64,000 nucleotides of DNA. Source: Peptococcaceae bacterium (lineage in GTDB: Bacteria; Bacillota; Peptococcia; DRI-13; PHAD01). The DNA is taken from contig JANLFJ010000009.1 of the NCBI GenBank assembly GCA_024655825.1, positions 1 through 64,000 of the forward strand. Reading direction: 5' to 3'. A program made the translations under genes and the position numbers. Below are positions 43,016-52,028 of the stretch, piece by piece. The notes below the pieces were generated by a model that was not told the origin of the DNA, did no database searches, and saw nothing but the letters and a program-made list of their open reading frames with translations. Position 1 is the stretch's first letter; each line of letters starts with the position of its first letter.

Positions 43016-44473
43016 ATGAAGGTTTTGTTTGCGGCTTCCGAAGCGTCGCCTTTTGCCAGGACCGGAGGGTTGGGAGAAGTTGTGGGGAGTTTGCCCAAGG
43101 CTTTGAACCGGCTTGGCGCCGACGCGCGGGTGATCATACCCAAGTATGGGACGATTGCGGCGGAGTATAAAAAAAACATGAAGAATATCGGGAATGTTAC
43201 CGTGCCCGTAGCTTGGCGCCGTCAGTATTGCGGCGTTGAAAAACTGGAGCGGGAAGAGGCAACCTATTATTTTCTGGATAATGAATATTATTTTAACAGG
43301 GAAAACATTTATGGTTATTACGACGAAGCGGAAAGGTTTTCCTTTTTTTGCCGGGGTGTGGTGGAAACACTAAAAATCCTTGATTTTTCGCCCGAAATCA
43401 TTCACTGCCACGACTGGCAGGCTGCTTTGATCCCGCTTTTTTGGAGAGAGTTTTGCTCCGGCCAACAAGGGCATGCCCCGGTGAAGACGGTTTTTACGAT
43501 TCATAACCTTAAGTACCAGGGAGTATTCACCCACTGGATACTTCACAACATCCTGGGTTTGGGCGACGAGTACTTTACTCCTGACAGGCTTGAATATTAT
43601 GGAAAAGTAAACATCTTAAAAGCGGGAATTGTTTTTAGCAACAGCCTTACTACTGTCAGCAGGACATACGCGGAGGAAATAAAATATCCCTTTTTTGGGG
43701 AAGGCCTGGATGGGCTGATCAGGGCCCATGAACATAAACTGCGCGGCATCTTAAACGGGCTGGATTACAATGACTATGATCCGGAAATGGATTATAATAT
43801 TTATGTAAATTACAACCAAAACCCGGATTTTAAGCAGGAAAACAAGGCGAAACTGCAGGAAGAACTCGCCCTGCCGGTGAACAAAAATATCCCTTTGCTG
43901 GGGGTCGTTACCCGCTTGACTGTCCAGAAGGGCCTAGATTTGCTGATACATATTCTTGACGAACTGCTGGAGCTTGACGTTCAACTGGTGGTCTTGGGCG
44001 CGGGCGAGGAAAAATATGAGCAGTTTTTTTCCGAGAAAGCTTCGTGCTGCCCGCAAAAATGCCGTACCGTTTTAAAGTTCGATGAAGTCCTGGCCCGTAA
44101 AATATATGCGGCTTCCGACCTGTTTTTGATGCCGTCTCTTTTTGAACCGTGCGGCTTGAGCCAGTTAATAGCCCTTCGTTACGGAGCGCTTCCCGTGGTA
44201 AGAGAGACGGGCGGGCTGAAGGACACGGTTAGGCCTTACAATGAAAAAACGGGTGAAGGGAACGGCTTTACCTTTGCCAATTATAACGCCCATGAATTAC
44301 TGTTTACCATCAAAAGGGCCCTTTTACTTTACCGTGAGCGAGAAACCTGGAACAGGCTGGTAGCCAACGCCTTGCAATCAGATTACAGCTGGGAGAAATC
44401 GGCGCGCGAGTATTATTCCTTGTACCGGGAACTGGCAGCAAAGCCGGTTTTGAAAGAGGGGGCTGTCGTTTAA
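43016..44473 (+). CDS. glgA: glycogen synthase
   Basis: The 485-residue GT5 enzyme adds glucose from ADP-glucose to glycogen. HCHDWQAALIPLFWRE, FTIHNLKYQGVF, the GILNGLDYNDYDPEMD loop and the C-terminal FEPCGLSQLIALRYGALPVVRETGGLKDTV are conserved. The N-terminal KXGGL motif is changed: residue 15 is Arg (FARTGGLGE) where Lys is the rule and contacts ADP-glucose. The ATG at 43016 has GAGGAG 7 nt upstream; two earlier starts sit on that site. The stop is adjacent to the next gene. Confidence 0.93.
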   Translation: MKVLFAASEASPFARTGGLGEVVGSLPKALNRLGADARVIIPKYGTIAAEYKKNMKNIGNVTVPVAWRRQYCGVEKLEREEATYYFLDNEYYFNRENIYGYYDEAERFSFFCRGVVETLKILDFSPEIIHCHDWQAALIPLFWREFCSGQQGHAPVKTVFTIHNLKYQGVFTHWILHNILGLGDEYFTPDRLEYYGKVNILKAGIVFSNSLTTVSRTYAEEIKYPFFGEGLDGLIRAHEHKLRGILNGLDYNDYDPEMDYNIYVNYNQNPDFKQENKAKLQEELALPVNKNIPLLGVVTRLTVQKGLDLLIHILDELLELDVQLVVLGAGEEKYEQFFSEKASCCPQKCRTVLKFDEVLARKIYAASDLFLMPSLFEPCGLSQLIALRYGALPVVRETGGLKDTVRPYNEKTGEGNGFTFANYNAHELLFTIKRALLLYRERETWNRLVANALQSDYSWEKSAREYYSLYRELAAKPVLKEGAVV

Positions 44474-46393
44474 ATGGACTGGATTGTGCACGATTCTCAG
44501 GATGCTTTTTACCGCAGTCCCTTTGGAGCTGTGCCGTGCGGCAGCCGGGTCAGGCTGCGTTTAATGGTGCATTCCAAGGAAACAGTCGATTCAGCTAATG
44601 TGCGTTTGTGGAAAGAAGGCAGCGAGATAAACCTTGAAATGAGGCCAATCCAGCACAAAGAAGGGATGCGGGTCTATGAGGCCGAATTCGAGGCTTCGGC
44701 GGAACCGGGCCTTCTCTGGTACTATTTCTATGTAGTCAGGGGAAACAGCGTCTATTATTACGGAAATAATCACCAGCGCCTGGGGGGCAAAGGGGTCATC
44801 CAGGAACAGCCGCCCCCGTCCTACCAGGTCACTGTTTACAGTGCCGGTTTTACTGTTCCCGCCTGGTTCAAGGAAACGGTCTTGTACCAGATCTATGTGG
44901 ACCGCTTCTTTAACGGGCGTGAAGACGGGCGCGTCTTAAACCCCAGGAAAGGCAGCCTCATCCACGGTTCCTGGGACGATACCCCGCTTTATGTCAGGGA
45001 CCCGGGAGACCACGGCATCAGGCGCTGGACATTTTTTGGCGGCAACCTGGAAGGGGTGATCAAGAAGCTCCCCTATTTACAAGACCTGGGAATAGGAGCG
45101 CTTTACCTCAATCCCATTTTCGATTCCCCCAGCAACCACAAGTACGATACGGGAGACTACCTGAACATAGATCCCATGTACGGGGACAACGAGACCTTTC
45201 GCCTGCTGTGCGAGAAAGCGAAAGAATACGGCATAAGAGTCATCCTTGACGGGGTTTTCAGCCACACCGGCAGCGACAGCATCTATTTCAACAAGGAAGG
45301 CAATTATCCCGGTTTGGGCGCCTACCAGTCAAAAGAGTCCCCGTACTACAGATGGTTTCGTTTTATCGAGTATCCTCACACCTATGAATCCTGGTGGGGG
45401 ATTGACACCCTTCCCAATGTCGAGGAAATGGAACCCTCCTACCAGGAATTCATCATTGACGGCGAGAACAGCGTGGTAAAATACTGGATGAAAATGGGAG
45501 CAGCGGGCTGGAGATTGGATGTCGCCGACGAATTGCCGGACAAATTTATCAAGAAACTGCGCCGGACCATGAAAAGGCTTGATCCTGAATCCGTGCTCAT
45601 TGGCGAGGTATGGGAAGACGCCTCCAACAAGGTGAGTTACGGGCATAGCCGGGCCTTCCTGTGGGGCGAGGAGCTCGATTCCGTGATGAACTACCCCTTT
45701 CGTCGGCATTTGCTGGATTTCATACTGGGCAAAAAAGACGCGCTCCAGTTTCACCGGCAAATGATGAGCCTTTACGAAAACTATCCCCGGGAAGCTTTTT
45801 TCGCCTCGATGAACCTGGTGGGGAGCCACGACGTGGCCCGCATCCTGACTTTGCTGGGCGAAGGGGCCCCGGGAGAGCACCTTGGCGAAATAGAAAAAGA
45901 GAAGGCCAGGCTTTCGCCTCAAAAAAAGGCACTCGGCCTGGCCAGGCTCAGGCTTGTGTCCGCCATTCAAATGACCTTTCCCGGCGTTCCCTGTCTTTAC
46001 TACGGTGATGAAGCCGGGATGGAAGGTTATGCCGATCCTTATAACCGGGGTCCGTACCCGTGGGGAAGAGAAGAACAGGGGTTGCTTGAATGGTACAGGA
46101 AAATCATAGCGCTGCGCAACAATCACCAGGCCCTGAAGGCTGGTGACTGGTTTTTACTCGCCGCCGAAGGGGATGTCTACGGCTACCTGCGGCAAAAAGG
46201 AAGCGAGCGGATCGCCGTTTTCGTCAACAGGAACGTGAAAGATGAGGCAGCAGTACTTGCGGATATGAACAGGTGGGGTGAAGGCGCCTGGCAGGATTTG
46301 CTTGACCAACACGGGAAGCTGGTGGTGGAAAAAAGCAGGACGGAAGTGCGCCTTTCACCCCTGGAAGCGAAAATTTTTTTAAAAAATGACTGA
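44474..46393 (+). CDS. alpha-amylase family glycosidase (GH13, neopullulanase-like)
   Basis: The 639-residue protein has an N-terminal immunoglobulin-like domain (~1-125, CBM34-like) and a GH13 barrel: YLNPIFDSPSNHKYDTGDY, VILDGVFSHTG, nucleophile in GWRLDVADEL, acid Glu in LIGEVWEDA and VGSHDVAR. There is no signal peptide, so it acts in the cytoplasm, trimming maltodextrins or limit dextrins. Neopullulanase/cyclomaltodextrinase types share this layout; the exact specificity is not readable. Its ATG follows the glgA stop with no gap, and malQ overlaps or follows, so it belongs to the glycogen operon. Confidence 0.88.
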   Translation: MDWIVHDSQDAFYRSPFGAVPCGSRVRLRLMVHSKETVDSANVRLWKEGSEINLEMRPIQHKEGMRVYEAEFEASAEPGLLWYYFYVVRGNSVYYYGNNHQRLGGKGVIQEQPPPSYQVTVYSAGFTVPAWFKETVLYQIYVDRFFNGREDGRVLNPRKGSLIHGSWDDTPLYVRDPGDHGIRRWTFFGGNLEGVIKKLPYLQDLGIGALYLNPIFDSPSNHKYDTGDYLNIDPMYGDNETFRLLCEKAKEYGIRVILDGVFSHTGSDSIYFNKEGNYPGLGAYQSKESPYYRWFRFIEYPHTYESWWGIDTLPNVEEMEPSYQEFIIDGENSVVKYWMKMGAAGWRLDVADELPDKFIKKLRRTMKRLDPESVLIGEVWEDASNKVSYGHSRAFLWGEELDSVMNYPFRRHLLDFILGKKDALQFHRQMMSLYENYPREAFFASMNLVGSHDVARILTLLGEGAPGEHLGEIEKEKARLSPQKKALGLARLRLVSAIQMTFPGVPCLYYGDEAGMEGYADPYNRGPYPWGREEQGLLEWYRKIIALRNNHQALKAGDWFLLAAEGDVYGYLRQKGSERIAVFVNRNVKDEAAVLADMNRWGEGAWQDLLDQHGKLVVEKSRTEVRLSPLEAKIFLKND

Positions 46394-46508
46394 CCGGAAG
46401 GATTACTTAATCAGGTTAAACGGCCTGCCGGATGTGAAGAATCAGACATACCGGCATATCGGAAAACAGCAAGCGGTGGCAACAGCCGGCGACGCAGGAG
46501 GTATTTGC

Positions 46509-47975
46509 TTGAAATTAGACAGGGCAAGCGGTATTCTGCTTCATCCCACTTCTTTACCTTCCGCCTACGGGATCGGTGAACTGGGTAAAGAGGCTTTTTC
46601 CTTTGTTGATTTCCTTGCCGGTTGCGGGCAAAAAATATGGCAGGTGCTGCCGCTGAATCCGGTCGGATTCGGTTATTCACCGTATCAATCATTTTCGGCC
46701 TTTGCCGGCAACCACCTTTTGATCAGCATCGATATGCTCCTGGAAGAAGGACTGCTGGACGAAAAGGAAGTTGAACCCATACCCGAATTCGCGGGGCAGG
46801 GTGTGGACTACCCCGTGGTGCTCAAGTATAAGTATTCGCTTTTTTTGAAGGCGTACTTGAAGGCCAGAACCCTGCCGCGCCGCAAAAGCTACAGCGATTT
46901 TGTGCAAAAAAATCACTACTGGCTCTATGATTATGCTTTCTTTATGGCTTTAAAGGAATATTTCAACGGCCTGCCCTGGAACCAGTGGGAGCCGGGGATC
47001 GCTTTCCGCAAACCGGAGGCGCTGGAGCGTTACGGGGAGATGCTGGCCGACAAGATAGAATTCCACTGTTTTTTGCAGCACTTGTTTTTCAGCCAGTGGG
47101 CTTCGCTAAAGAGGTATGCGGCGGAAAAAGGCATTCGCCTCGTCGGCGACCTTCCCCTGTTTATATCATATGACAGCGCCGATGTCTGGGTTTATCCCCA
47201 CCTGTTTGAACTGGATAGGGAGGGGTACCCGGCCAGGGTTGCCGGCGTGCCGCCGGACTATTTCAGCAAAACAGGCCAGAGGTGGGGAAATCCTCATTAC
47301 CGCTGGAAGGAGATGGCGCGCGATGATTATTACTGGTGGCGCGAAAGGTTTAAGACCATTCTTGGGCTGGTAGACGCGGTCCGCCTTGACCATTTTCGCG
47401 GTTTTGAGGCCTACTGGGAGATACCCGGCAGCGAGCCGACGGCGGAAAACGGGAAGTGGGTAAAAGGGCCGGGAAGAAAATTTTTTGCCGCCGTGGAAAA
47501 ACACCTGGGAAAACTGCCCTTGATTGCCGAGGACCTTGGGTTTATCACGCCGGCGGTTATAGAACTGAGGGACGCTTTTGAGCTTCCGGGCATGAGAGTT
47601 TTGCAGTTTACATATGAAGAAAACATCGATTCCTGCCGGCAGAACCCAAATACCGTTTATTATACCGGCACTCACGACAACGATACCCTGTGGGGATGGT
47701 ATAAGGATGTCGTGCTGTCGGGGCTGAAAAGCAGGGCCGGGCAGGGTGAAGACGCCCGCAGTATTTGCTGGGAGTTTATCGAAATAGTCCTGCAGAGCGC
47801 CTGCAGCTGGGCAGTTATCCCCCTGCAGGACGTTCTCGGCCTGGACAGCTGGGCCAGGATGAATACACCGGGCACAGTGGGAGGAAATAACTGGCGCTGG
47901 CGCTTTCTTCAGGAAGACCTGACCTGGGATACAGGAAAAAGGCTTGCCCAATTGACCGGGAAACACGGCAGGTAA
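46509..47975 (+). CDS. malQ: 4-alpha-glucanotransferase
   Basis: The 488-residue GH77 enzyme transfers maltosyl units between glucan chains. The opening RASGILLHPTSLPSAYGIGELG, the PYQSFSAFAGNHLLISID loop, VRLDHFRGFEAYWEIP (catalytic Asp), IAEDLGFITP (acid Glu) and TGTHDNDTLWGWY are all present. The TTG at 46509 has GGAGG 7 nt upstream and gives the family N-terminus; an ATG at 46386, overlapping the upstream stop, would add 41 unrelated residues. The product feeds chains to GlgP. The gene precedes pgi by 33 nt. Confidence 0.93.
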   Translation: MKLDRASGILLHPTSLPSAYGIGELGKEAFSFVDFLAGCGQKIWQVLPLNPVGFGYSPYQSFSAFAGNHLLISIDMLLEEGLLDEKEVEPIPEFAGQGVDYPVVLKYKYSLFLKAYLKARTLPRRKSYSDFVQKNHYWLYDYAFFMALKEYFNGLPWNQWEPGIAFRKPEALERYGEMLADKIEFHCFLQHLFFSQWASLKRYAAEKGIRLVGDLPLFISYDSADVWVYPHLFELDREGYPARVAGVPPDYFSKTGQRWGNPHYRWKEMARDDYYWWRERFKTILGLVDAVRLDHFRGFEAYWEIPGSEPTAENGKWVKGPGRKFFAAVEKHLGKLPLIAEDLGFITPAVIELRDAFELPGMRVLQFTYEENIDSCRQNPNTVYYTGTHDNDTLWGWYKDVVLSGLKSRAGQGEDARSICWEFIEIVLQSACSWAVIPLQDVLGLDSWARMNTPGTVGGNNWRWRFLQEDLTWDTGKRLAQLTGKHGR

Positions 47976-48008
47976 GAGCCCGAAAGATAAAAGGAGGTAA
48001 AACAGTTT

Positions 48009-49595
48009 ATGATGGATAAACATAGCGGCTGGAAACGTTTCCAAGAATACTGTTTTTGCTACCCGGAAATCGGCTTGAGTCTTGACCTCAGCCGGATGTT
48101 TTTTCCGGACGGTTTTATCAACGAGATGGAACCGGCCTTCAAGAAAGCCTTTCATGAAATGGCCGCGCTGGAAGCGGGAGCCATTTCCAACCCTGACGAA
48201 AACAGGATGGTCGGGCATTACTGGTTAAGGGACCCCCGGCTGGCCCCTTCCCGGGAGATTTCCTGCGAAATTGAGGGTAATACCCGGGAAATCAAGCGGT
48301 TTGCAAGTGAAGTGGGGCAAGGGGTTATCCGGCCGGGTAAAGAAAGAATTTTTAGGAACTTTGTCCTGATCGGCATCGGCGGCTCGGCTCTCGGCCCGCA
48401 GCTTCTGGCAGATGCCCTGTGGGATGGAGGGTTCCTCAAACCTTATTTTCTGGACAACACGGATGCCGACGGTATTGACCTTCTTCTCAAAAAACTGCGG
48501 GATAAACTGGAAGAAACCCTGGTCCTTGTCGTTTCAAAAAGCGGCGGCACCGTGGAAACATATAACGGGATGCTGGAAATCCGGCATGCGTACCTGGAAA
48601 AAGGCCTTGATTTCGCCAAGCACGCCGTTGCCGTAACCATGGCGGGCAGCAAGCTTGACCAGCTGGCCAGCGGGGAGGGATGGTTGGCCCGTTTCCCTCT
48701 TTGGGACTGGGTCGGGGGGAGATTTTCCATTACTTCGACGGTTGGACTCCTGCCGGCGGCGCTGCTGGGCATCGACATCGACTCTTTCCTGGAGGGGGCG
48801 AGGCTCTGCGACAGGGTAACACGCAAGCCTGACGTTTGTTCAAACCCGGCCGCGCTTTTGGCCGCCATGTGGTATTACGCCGCGGATGGCCGCGGGAAAA
48901 GGGACATGGTTGTTCTCCCATACAAGGACCGCCTGCAGTACCTGGCCAGGTACTTGCAGCAGCTGGTGATGGAATCTTTGGGAAAAGAACTTGACCGCGG
49001 CGGGGTGAGGGTTAACCAGGGATTGACGGTGTACGGCAACAAAGGCTCGACTGACCAGCACGCTTACGTGCAGCAGCTTTTGGACGGCGTAAACAATTTT
49101 TTTGTGACCTTTATAGAAGTGCTTTCCGATAACCGGAAGAAGCACGTTGTTATCGAGAAAAACGTTACCAGCGGCGACTACCTCCGGGCTTTCCTGCTGG
49201 GGACAAGACAGGCCCTGACCAGGAAGGGCAGGGAATCGATAACCATCACCATCAAGAAAGCGGATCCTTTTCATCTCGGTGCTTTGCTCGCCGTTTTCGA
49301 GAGGACGGTGGGATTTTACGCCAGCCTGGTCAACGTCAACGCTTACCACCAGCCGGGTGTCGAGCTGGGCAAAAAAGGGGCCGGCGTGGTTATTGAAATG
49401 CTGATCAAAATATATTCCTACCTTCATGAAAAGCCGGGAGAAGCCAGAACCGTTGGGGAAATTGCGCAGGCCATCGGTTTCCCCTTTGAAGAAGAAACAG
49501 TCTACAAGATACTGGAATTCCTTGCGGCCCAGGAGGAACGGGGCATTAAAAAAACTCCCGGAGACGGCCTTTTTGATTGCGGTTATTTCGTGTAA
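48009..49595 (+). CDS. pgi: glucose-6-phosphate isomerase with C-terminal extension
   Basis: The 528-residue enzyme converts glucose 6-phosphate and fructose 6-phosphate. IGIGGSALGPQLLADAL, SKSGGTVETYNG, WVGGRFSITSTVG and GNKGSTDQHAYVQQLL are SIS-fold and active-site segments; the HQPGVELGKK helix is also present. The last ~70 residues (GEARTVGEIAQAIGFPFEEE, then VYKILEFLAAQEERGI) look like a small winged-helix domain not found in most Pgi; similar lengths occur in cyanobacterial-type enzymes. GGAGGT stands 10 nt before the ATG. The 3' end overlaps the convergent mutase gene by 13 nt. Confidence 0.92.
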   Translation: MMDKHSGWKRFQEYCFCYPEIGLSLDLSRMFFPDGFINEMEPAFKKAFHEMAALEAGAISNPDENRMVGHYWLRDPRLAPSREISCEIEGNTREIKRFASEVGQGVIRPGKERIFRNFVLIGIGGSALGPQLLADALWDGGFLKPYFLDNTDADGIDLLLKKLRDKLEETLVLVVSKSGGTVETYNGMLEIRHAYLEKGLDFAKHAVAVTMAGSKLDQLASGEGWLARFPLWDWVGGRFSITSTVGLLPAALLGIDIDSFLEGARLCDRVTRKPDVCSNPAALLAAMWYYAADGRGKRDMVVLPYKDRLQYLARYLQQLVMESLGKELDRGGVRVNQGLTVYGNKGSTDQHAYVQQLLDGVNNFFVTFIEVLSDNRKKHVVIEKNVTSGDYLRAFLLGTRQALTRKGRESITITIKKADPFHLGALLAVFERTVGFYASLVNVNAYHQPGVELGKKGAGVVIEMLIKIYSYLHEKPGEARTVGEIAQAIGFPFEEETVYKILEFLAAQEERGIKKTPGDGLFDCGYFV

Positions 49596-51319
49596 TGCTT
49601 GATGAAACTGGAGAATGAAGCTGCCAGCCCTTGCAGGCGTTCCTGGGCGGCCTGTGCGGATTCCCCTCGCGTGGCCAGGTATATTTTCAGCTTCGGCTCG
49701 GTGCCGGACGGTCTTACACAGCACCACGACCCTTCATCCAAGACATAATAAAGCACATTGGAAACAGGCAGGTTCAAGGGTTTTTCTTTTCCAGAGGGAA
49801 GGCTCTTTTCTTTACCTGTCAGGTAATCCCTTACGGCCTGGACGCCGTAGGCTGCAAGGAAATCCGGCGTTTTCCGGCGCAGGGTGTCCATGATCAGGGC
49901 GATCTGGTTTTGGCCTTCTCTCCCGGCCAGGTTGATGTTAATCAGGGCTTCCCGATAATATCCGAACTCCGCAAAGAGCTGCTGGAGCCGTTTGTATAGG
50001 TTTAAGCCTCTTTTTTTATGATACAGCGCCATTTCCGCAATGACCAGGGCTGTTTGTATGGCGTCCTTATCCCGCACATGCTGGCCTACAAGGTAGCCGT
50101 AGCTTTCTTCGTAGCCAAAAAGGAAGGTGTATTCCCCCGATTCTTCGAATTCGGCTATTTTTTCGCCGATGTACTTAAAGCCGGTTAAAACGTCAACGTG
50201 CTTGACGCCGTATTTGGCCGCGATTTTTGCGCCCATTTCGGAAGTAACGATGGTTTTGACAATCACTCCGTTGTGGGGGATAGTGCCTTGCTGCCGGCGG
50301 GCTTGCAGCAGGTAGTCGATTAACAGCGCTCCCGTCTGGTTGCCTGTCAAATGCTGGTAGCGGCCCTCCTCGTTTTTGACGACCAGCCCGATCCTGTCGG
50401 CGTCGGGGTCGGTTACCAGGATAACGTCGGCATGCAGTTCGCCCGCCGTGCAGATGGCCAGGCTGCAGGCCGCTTCTTCTTCAGGATTGGGATAAACCAC
50501 GGTGGGAAACTCCGGGTCGGCTGCGGCCTGCTGTTGAACAACGTTAAGGCCGGTAAAACCGCATTGTTCGAACAGCCTGGTCAGGGGGACCAGTCCTGTG
50601 CCGTGCAGCGGCGAGTAAACCACTTTTAATTCGTGTGCGGATTCTTTGACCATTTCTTTGTTGAGAATGAGTTTTTCGGTCTCGGCCAGGTATTTATCAA
50701 GAATTTCATCGCCGAGCCAGACCAGCAGATTTTTATCTTCGGCTTCTTTTTGATCGGCGATCTCGATGGCAAAGACATCCTCGATTTTTTCTATTTCTGT
50801 AGTGATTTTTTCGGCCAGTTCATCCGTTACCTGGCCGCCCAGCCGGTTGTATACCTTGTAACCGTTGTACTCCTTGGGATTGTGGCTGGCAGTGATGACA
50901 ATGCCGGCGGCAGCCTTAAGTTCACGAACGGCAAAAGAAAGGAGCGGGGTTGGAGTGATTTCTTCAAAGACCAAGGCCTTAATCCCGTTTTTGGCCAGGA
51001 CCAGCGCCGCTTCCCGGGCAAAATCCCTCGACTTGCGGCGCGAATCGTAAGCGATCACGACGCTGTTTTTTCCGGGGCTGTCCGCGCCGTGGAGGTAGTT
51101 GGCCAGGCCCTGGGTAGCTTTCCGGACGGTGTATATGTTGATCCGGTTGGGGCCGGCTCCCATAAGACCCCGCATCCCTCCCGTGCCGAATTCCAGTCCC
51201 TTATAAAAGCGTTCCTGGATGGCCTCCTTTTCGTTTTCTATGGCGGCCAGCTCGTTTTTCAGGTCGGGGCAGTTGACGTTTTCTTTCCACAGGTGGTAGT
51301 GTCTTTCAAAATCAATCAT
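49583..51319 (-). CDS. pgcA: alpha-phosphoglucomutase/phosphomannomutase
   Basis: The 578-residue protein belongs to the alpha-D-phosphohexomutases. The active-site Ser is in VITASHNPKEYNGYKVY (S145), the metal loop is VTDPDADRIGLVV, the sugar loop GYEESYGYLVG, and the C-terminal phosphate loop RPSGTEPKLKIYL. It joins glucose 1-phosphate from GlgP to glucose 6-phosphate for Pgi. The length is that of PgcA-type enzymes. It runs against pgi and overlaps it by 13 nt. GGAGGAG precedes its ATG. Mannose specificity is possible. Confidence 0.92.
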   Translation of the reverse strand: MIDFERHYHLWKENVNCPDLKNELAAIENEKEAIQERFYKGLEFGTGGMRGLMGAGPNRINIYTVRKATQGLANYLHGADSPGKNSVVIAYDSRRKSRDFAREAALVLAKNGIKALVFEEITPTPLLSFAVRELKAAAGIVITASHNPKEYNGYKVYNRLGGQVTDELAEKITTEIEKIEDVFAIEIADQKEAEDKNLLVWLGDEILDKYLAETEKLILNKEMVKESAHELKVVYSPLHGTGLVPLTRLFEQCGFTGLNVVQQQAAADPEFPTVVYPNPEEEAACSLAICTAGELHADVILVTDPDADRIGLVVKNEEGRYQHLTGNQTGALLIDYLLQARRQQGTIPHNGVIVKTIVTSEMGAKIAAKYGVKHVDVLTGFKYIGEKIAEFEESGEYTFLFGYEESYGYLVGQHVRDKDAIQTALVIAEMALYHKKRGLNLYKRLQQLFAEFGYYREALININLAGREGQNQIALIMDTLRRKTPDFLAAYGVQAVRDYLTGKEKSLPSGKEKPLNLPVSNVLYYVLDEGSWCCVRPSGTEPKLKIYLATRGESAQAAQERLQGLAASFSSFIKHYTK

Positions 51320-51370
51320 TATACATCTCCTCCTTTATCCATGGTATAATAAAATGCTGTTTATTGGAAA

Positions 51371-51414
51371 GCAAAAAGAAAAAATAGCCGGCGGCTTTTT
51401 ATCCCCCAGCTATT
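51371..51414 (-). terminator. terminator of the hsp20 gene
   Basis: Leftward reading gives AATAGC (51414-51409) paired with GCTATT (51388-51383) plus inner GC pairs, then a T-rich run. It lies 25 nt after the hsp20 stop and before the mutase gene. Confidence 0.6.
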
Positions 51415-51438
51415 GATAAAGTCGAAACGAAGGCGGGA

Positions 51439-51867
51439 TTACTGGATTTCCAGCTTTTTGCCTTTAATTTGAGCGGGCTTTGCCCTGGGGGCTGTAACGG
51501 TTAATATACCGTCCCTGTATTCCGCCCGCGCCTTCTCTGGTTCGATTTCTACGGGCAGGGGTATGGAGCGTGAAAACGCCCCGTAATACCTTTCGGACCT
51601 GTAGATCTCTTCGTCCTTAAACTCGGCGTCTTTCCTCATTTGGCCCGATAGCCTGATGGAATTCTCGTCAACGTAAATGTTCAGGTCTTCCCTGGATACC
51701 CCCGGGAGGTCCGCTTTGATGATAATCTCTCCGGCGGTCTGGTACACGTCGATTTTTGGCGAAACGCCGCCATAAAGATGCCGGAAAGGGGAACGTTCCC
51801 AAAAGGTTCCCAGGTCCTTTGACAGGTAATCCAGTTCGCGGAAGGGATTCCATTCCACGAGATTCAT
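51439..51867 (-). CDS. Hsp20/alpha-crystallin family small heat shock protein
   Basis: The 142-residue chaperone begins MNLVEWNPFRELDYLSKDLG and has the alpha-crystallin domain (~40-130): KIDVYQTAGEIIIKADLPGV, SIRLSGQMR, AFSRSIPLPVEIEPEKARAE and YRDGILTVTAPRAK, the conserved A/GxLTVxxP motif. A C-terminal IxI-like tail is weak. It binds unfolded proteins as large oligomers in the cytoplasm. GGAGTGG precedes the ATG. It is divergent from glnS; a TATACT box lies leftward near 51900. No CIRCE operator was seen. Confidence 0.92.
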   Translation of the reverse strand: MNLVEWNPFRELDYLSKDLGTFWERSPFRHLYGGVSPKIDVYQTAGEIIIKADLPGVSREDLNIYVDENSIRLSGQMRKDAEFKDEEIYRSERYYGAFSRSIPLPVEIEPEKARAEYRDGILTVTAPRAKPAQIKGKKLEIQ

Positions 51868-52028
51868 AAAAAACCACTCCTTTTTTTAGCATTTCAGTAG
51901 TATAATCCCCTTTTGAAAAGTCGTTTATTCCCAATTTTATGTTATAATCAGGGGCATAAAAGATATAATATAAGATAACAACGACGGGCAAATGACGGAA
52001 ACACGAACCGCGCAGGGGGGAAGATAGA

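Noticed and set aside
46386-46508. ATG at 46386 as the malQ start
   Set aside because: It would add 41 residues with no family match; the TTG at 46509 has a proper GGAGG and gives the standard N-terminus.
47166-48218. 350-codon - strand frame across malQ and the start of pgi
   Set aside because: It spans two real genes in the opposite direction and shows no motif.
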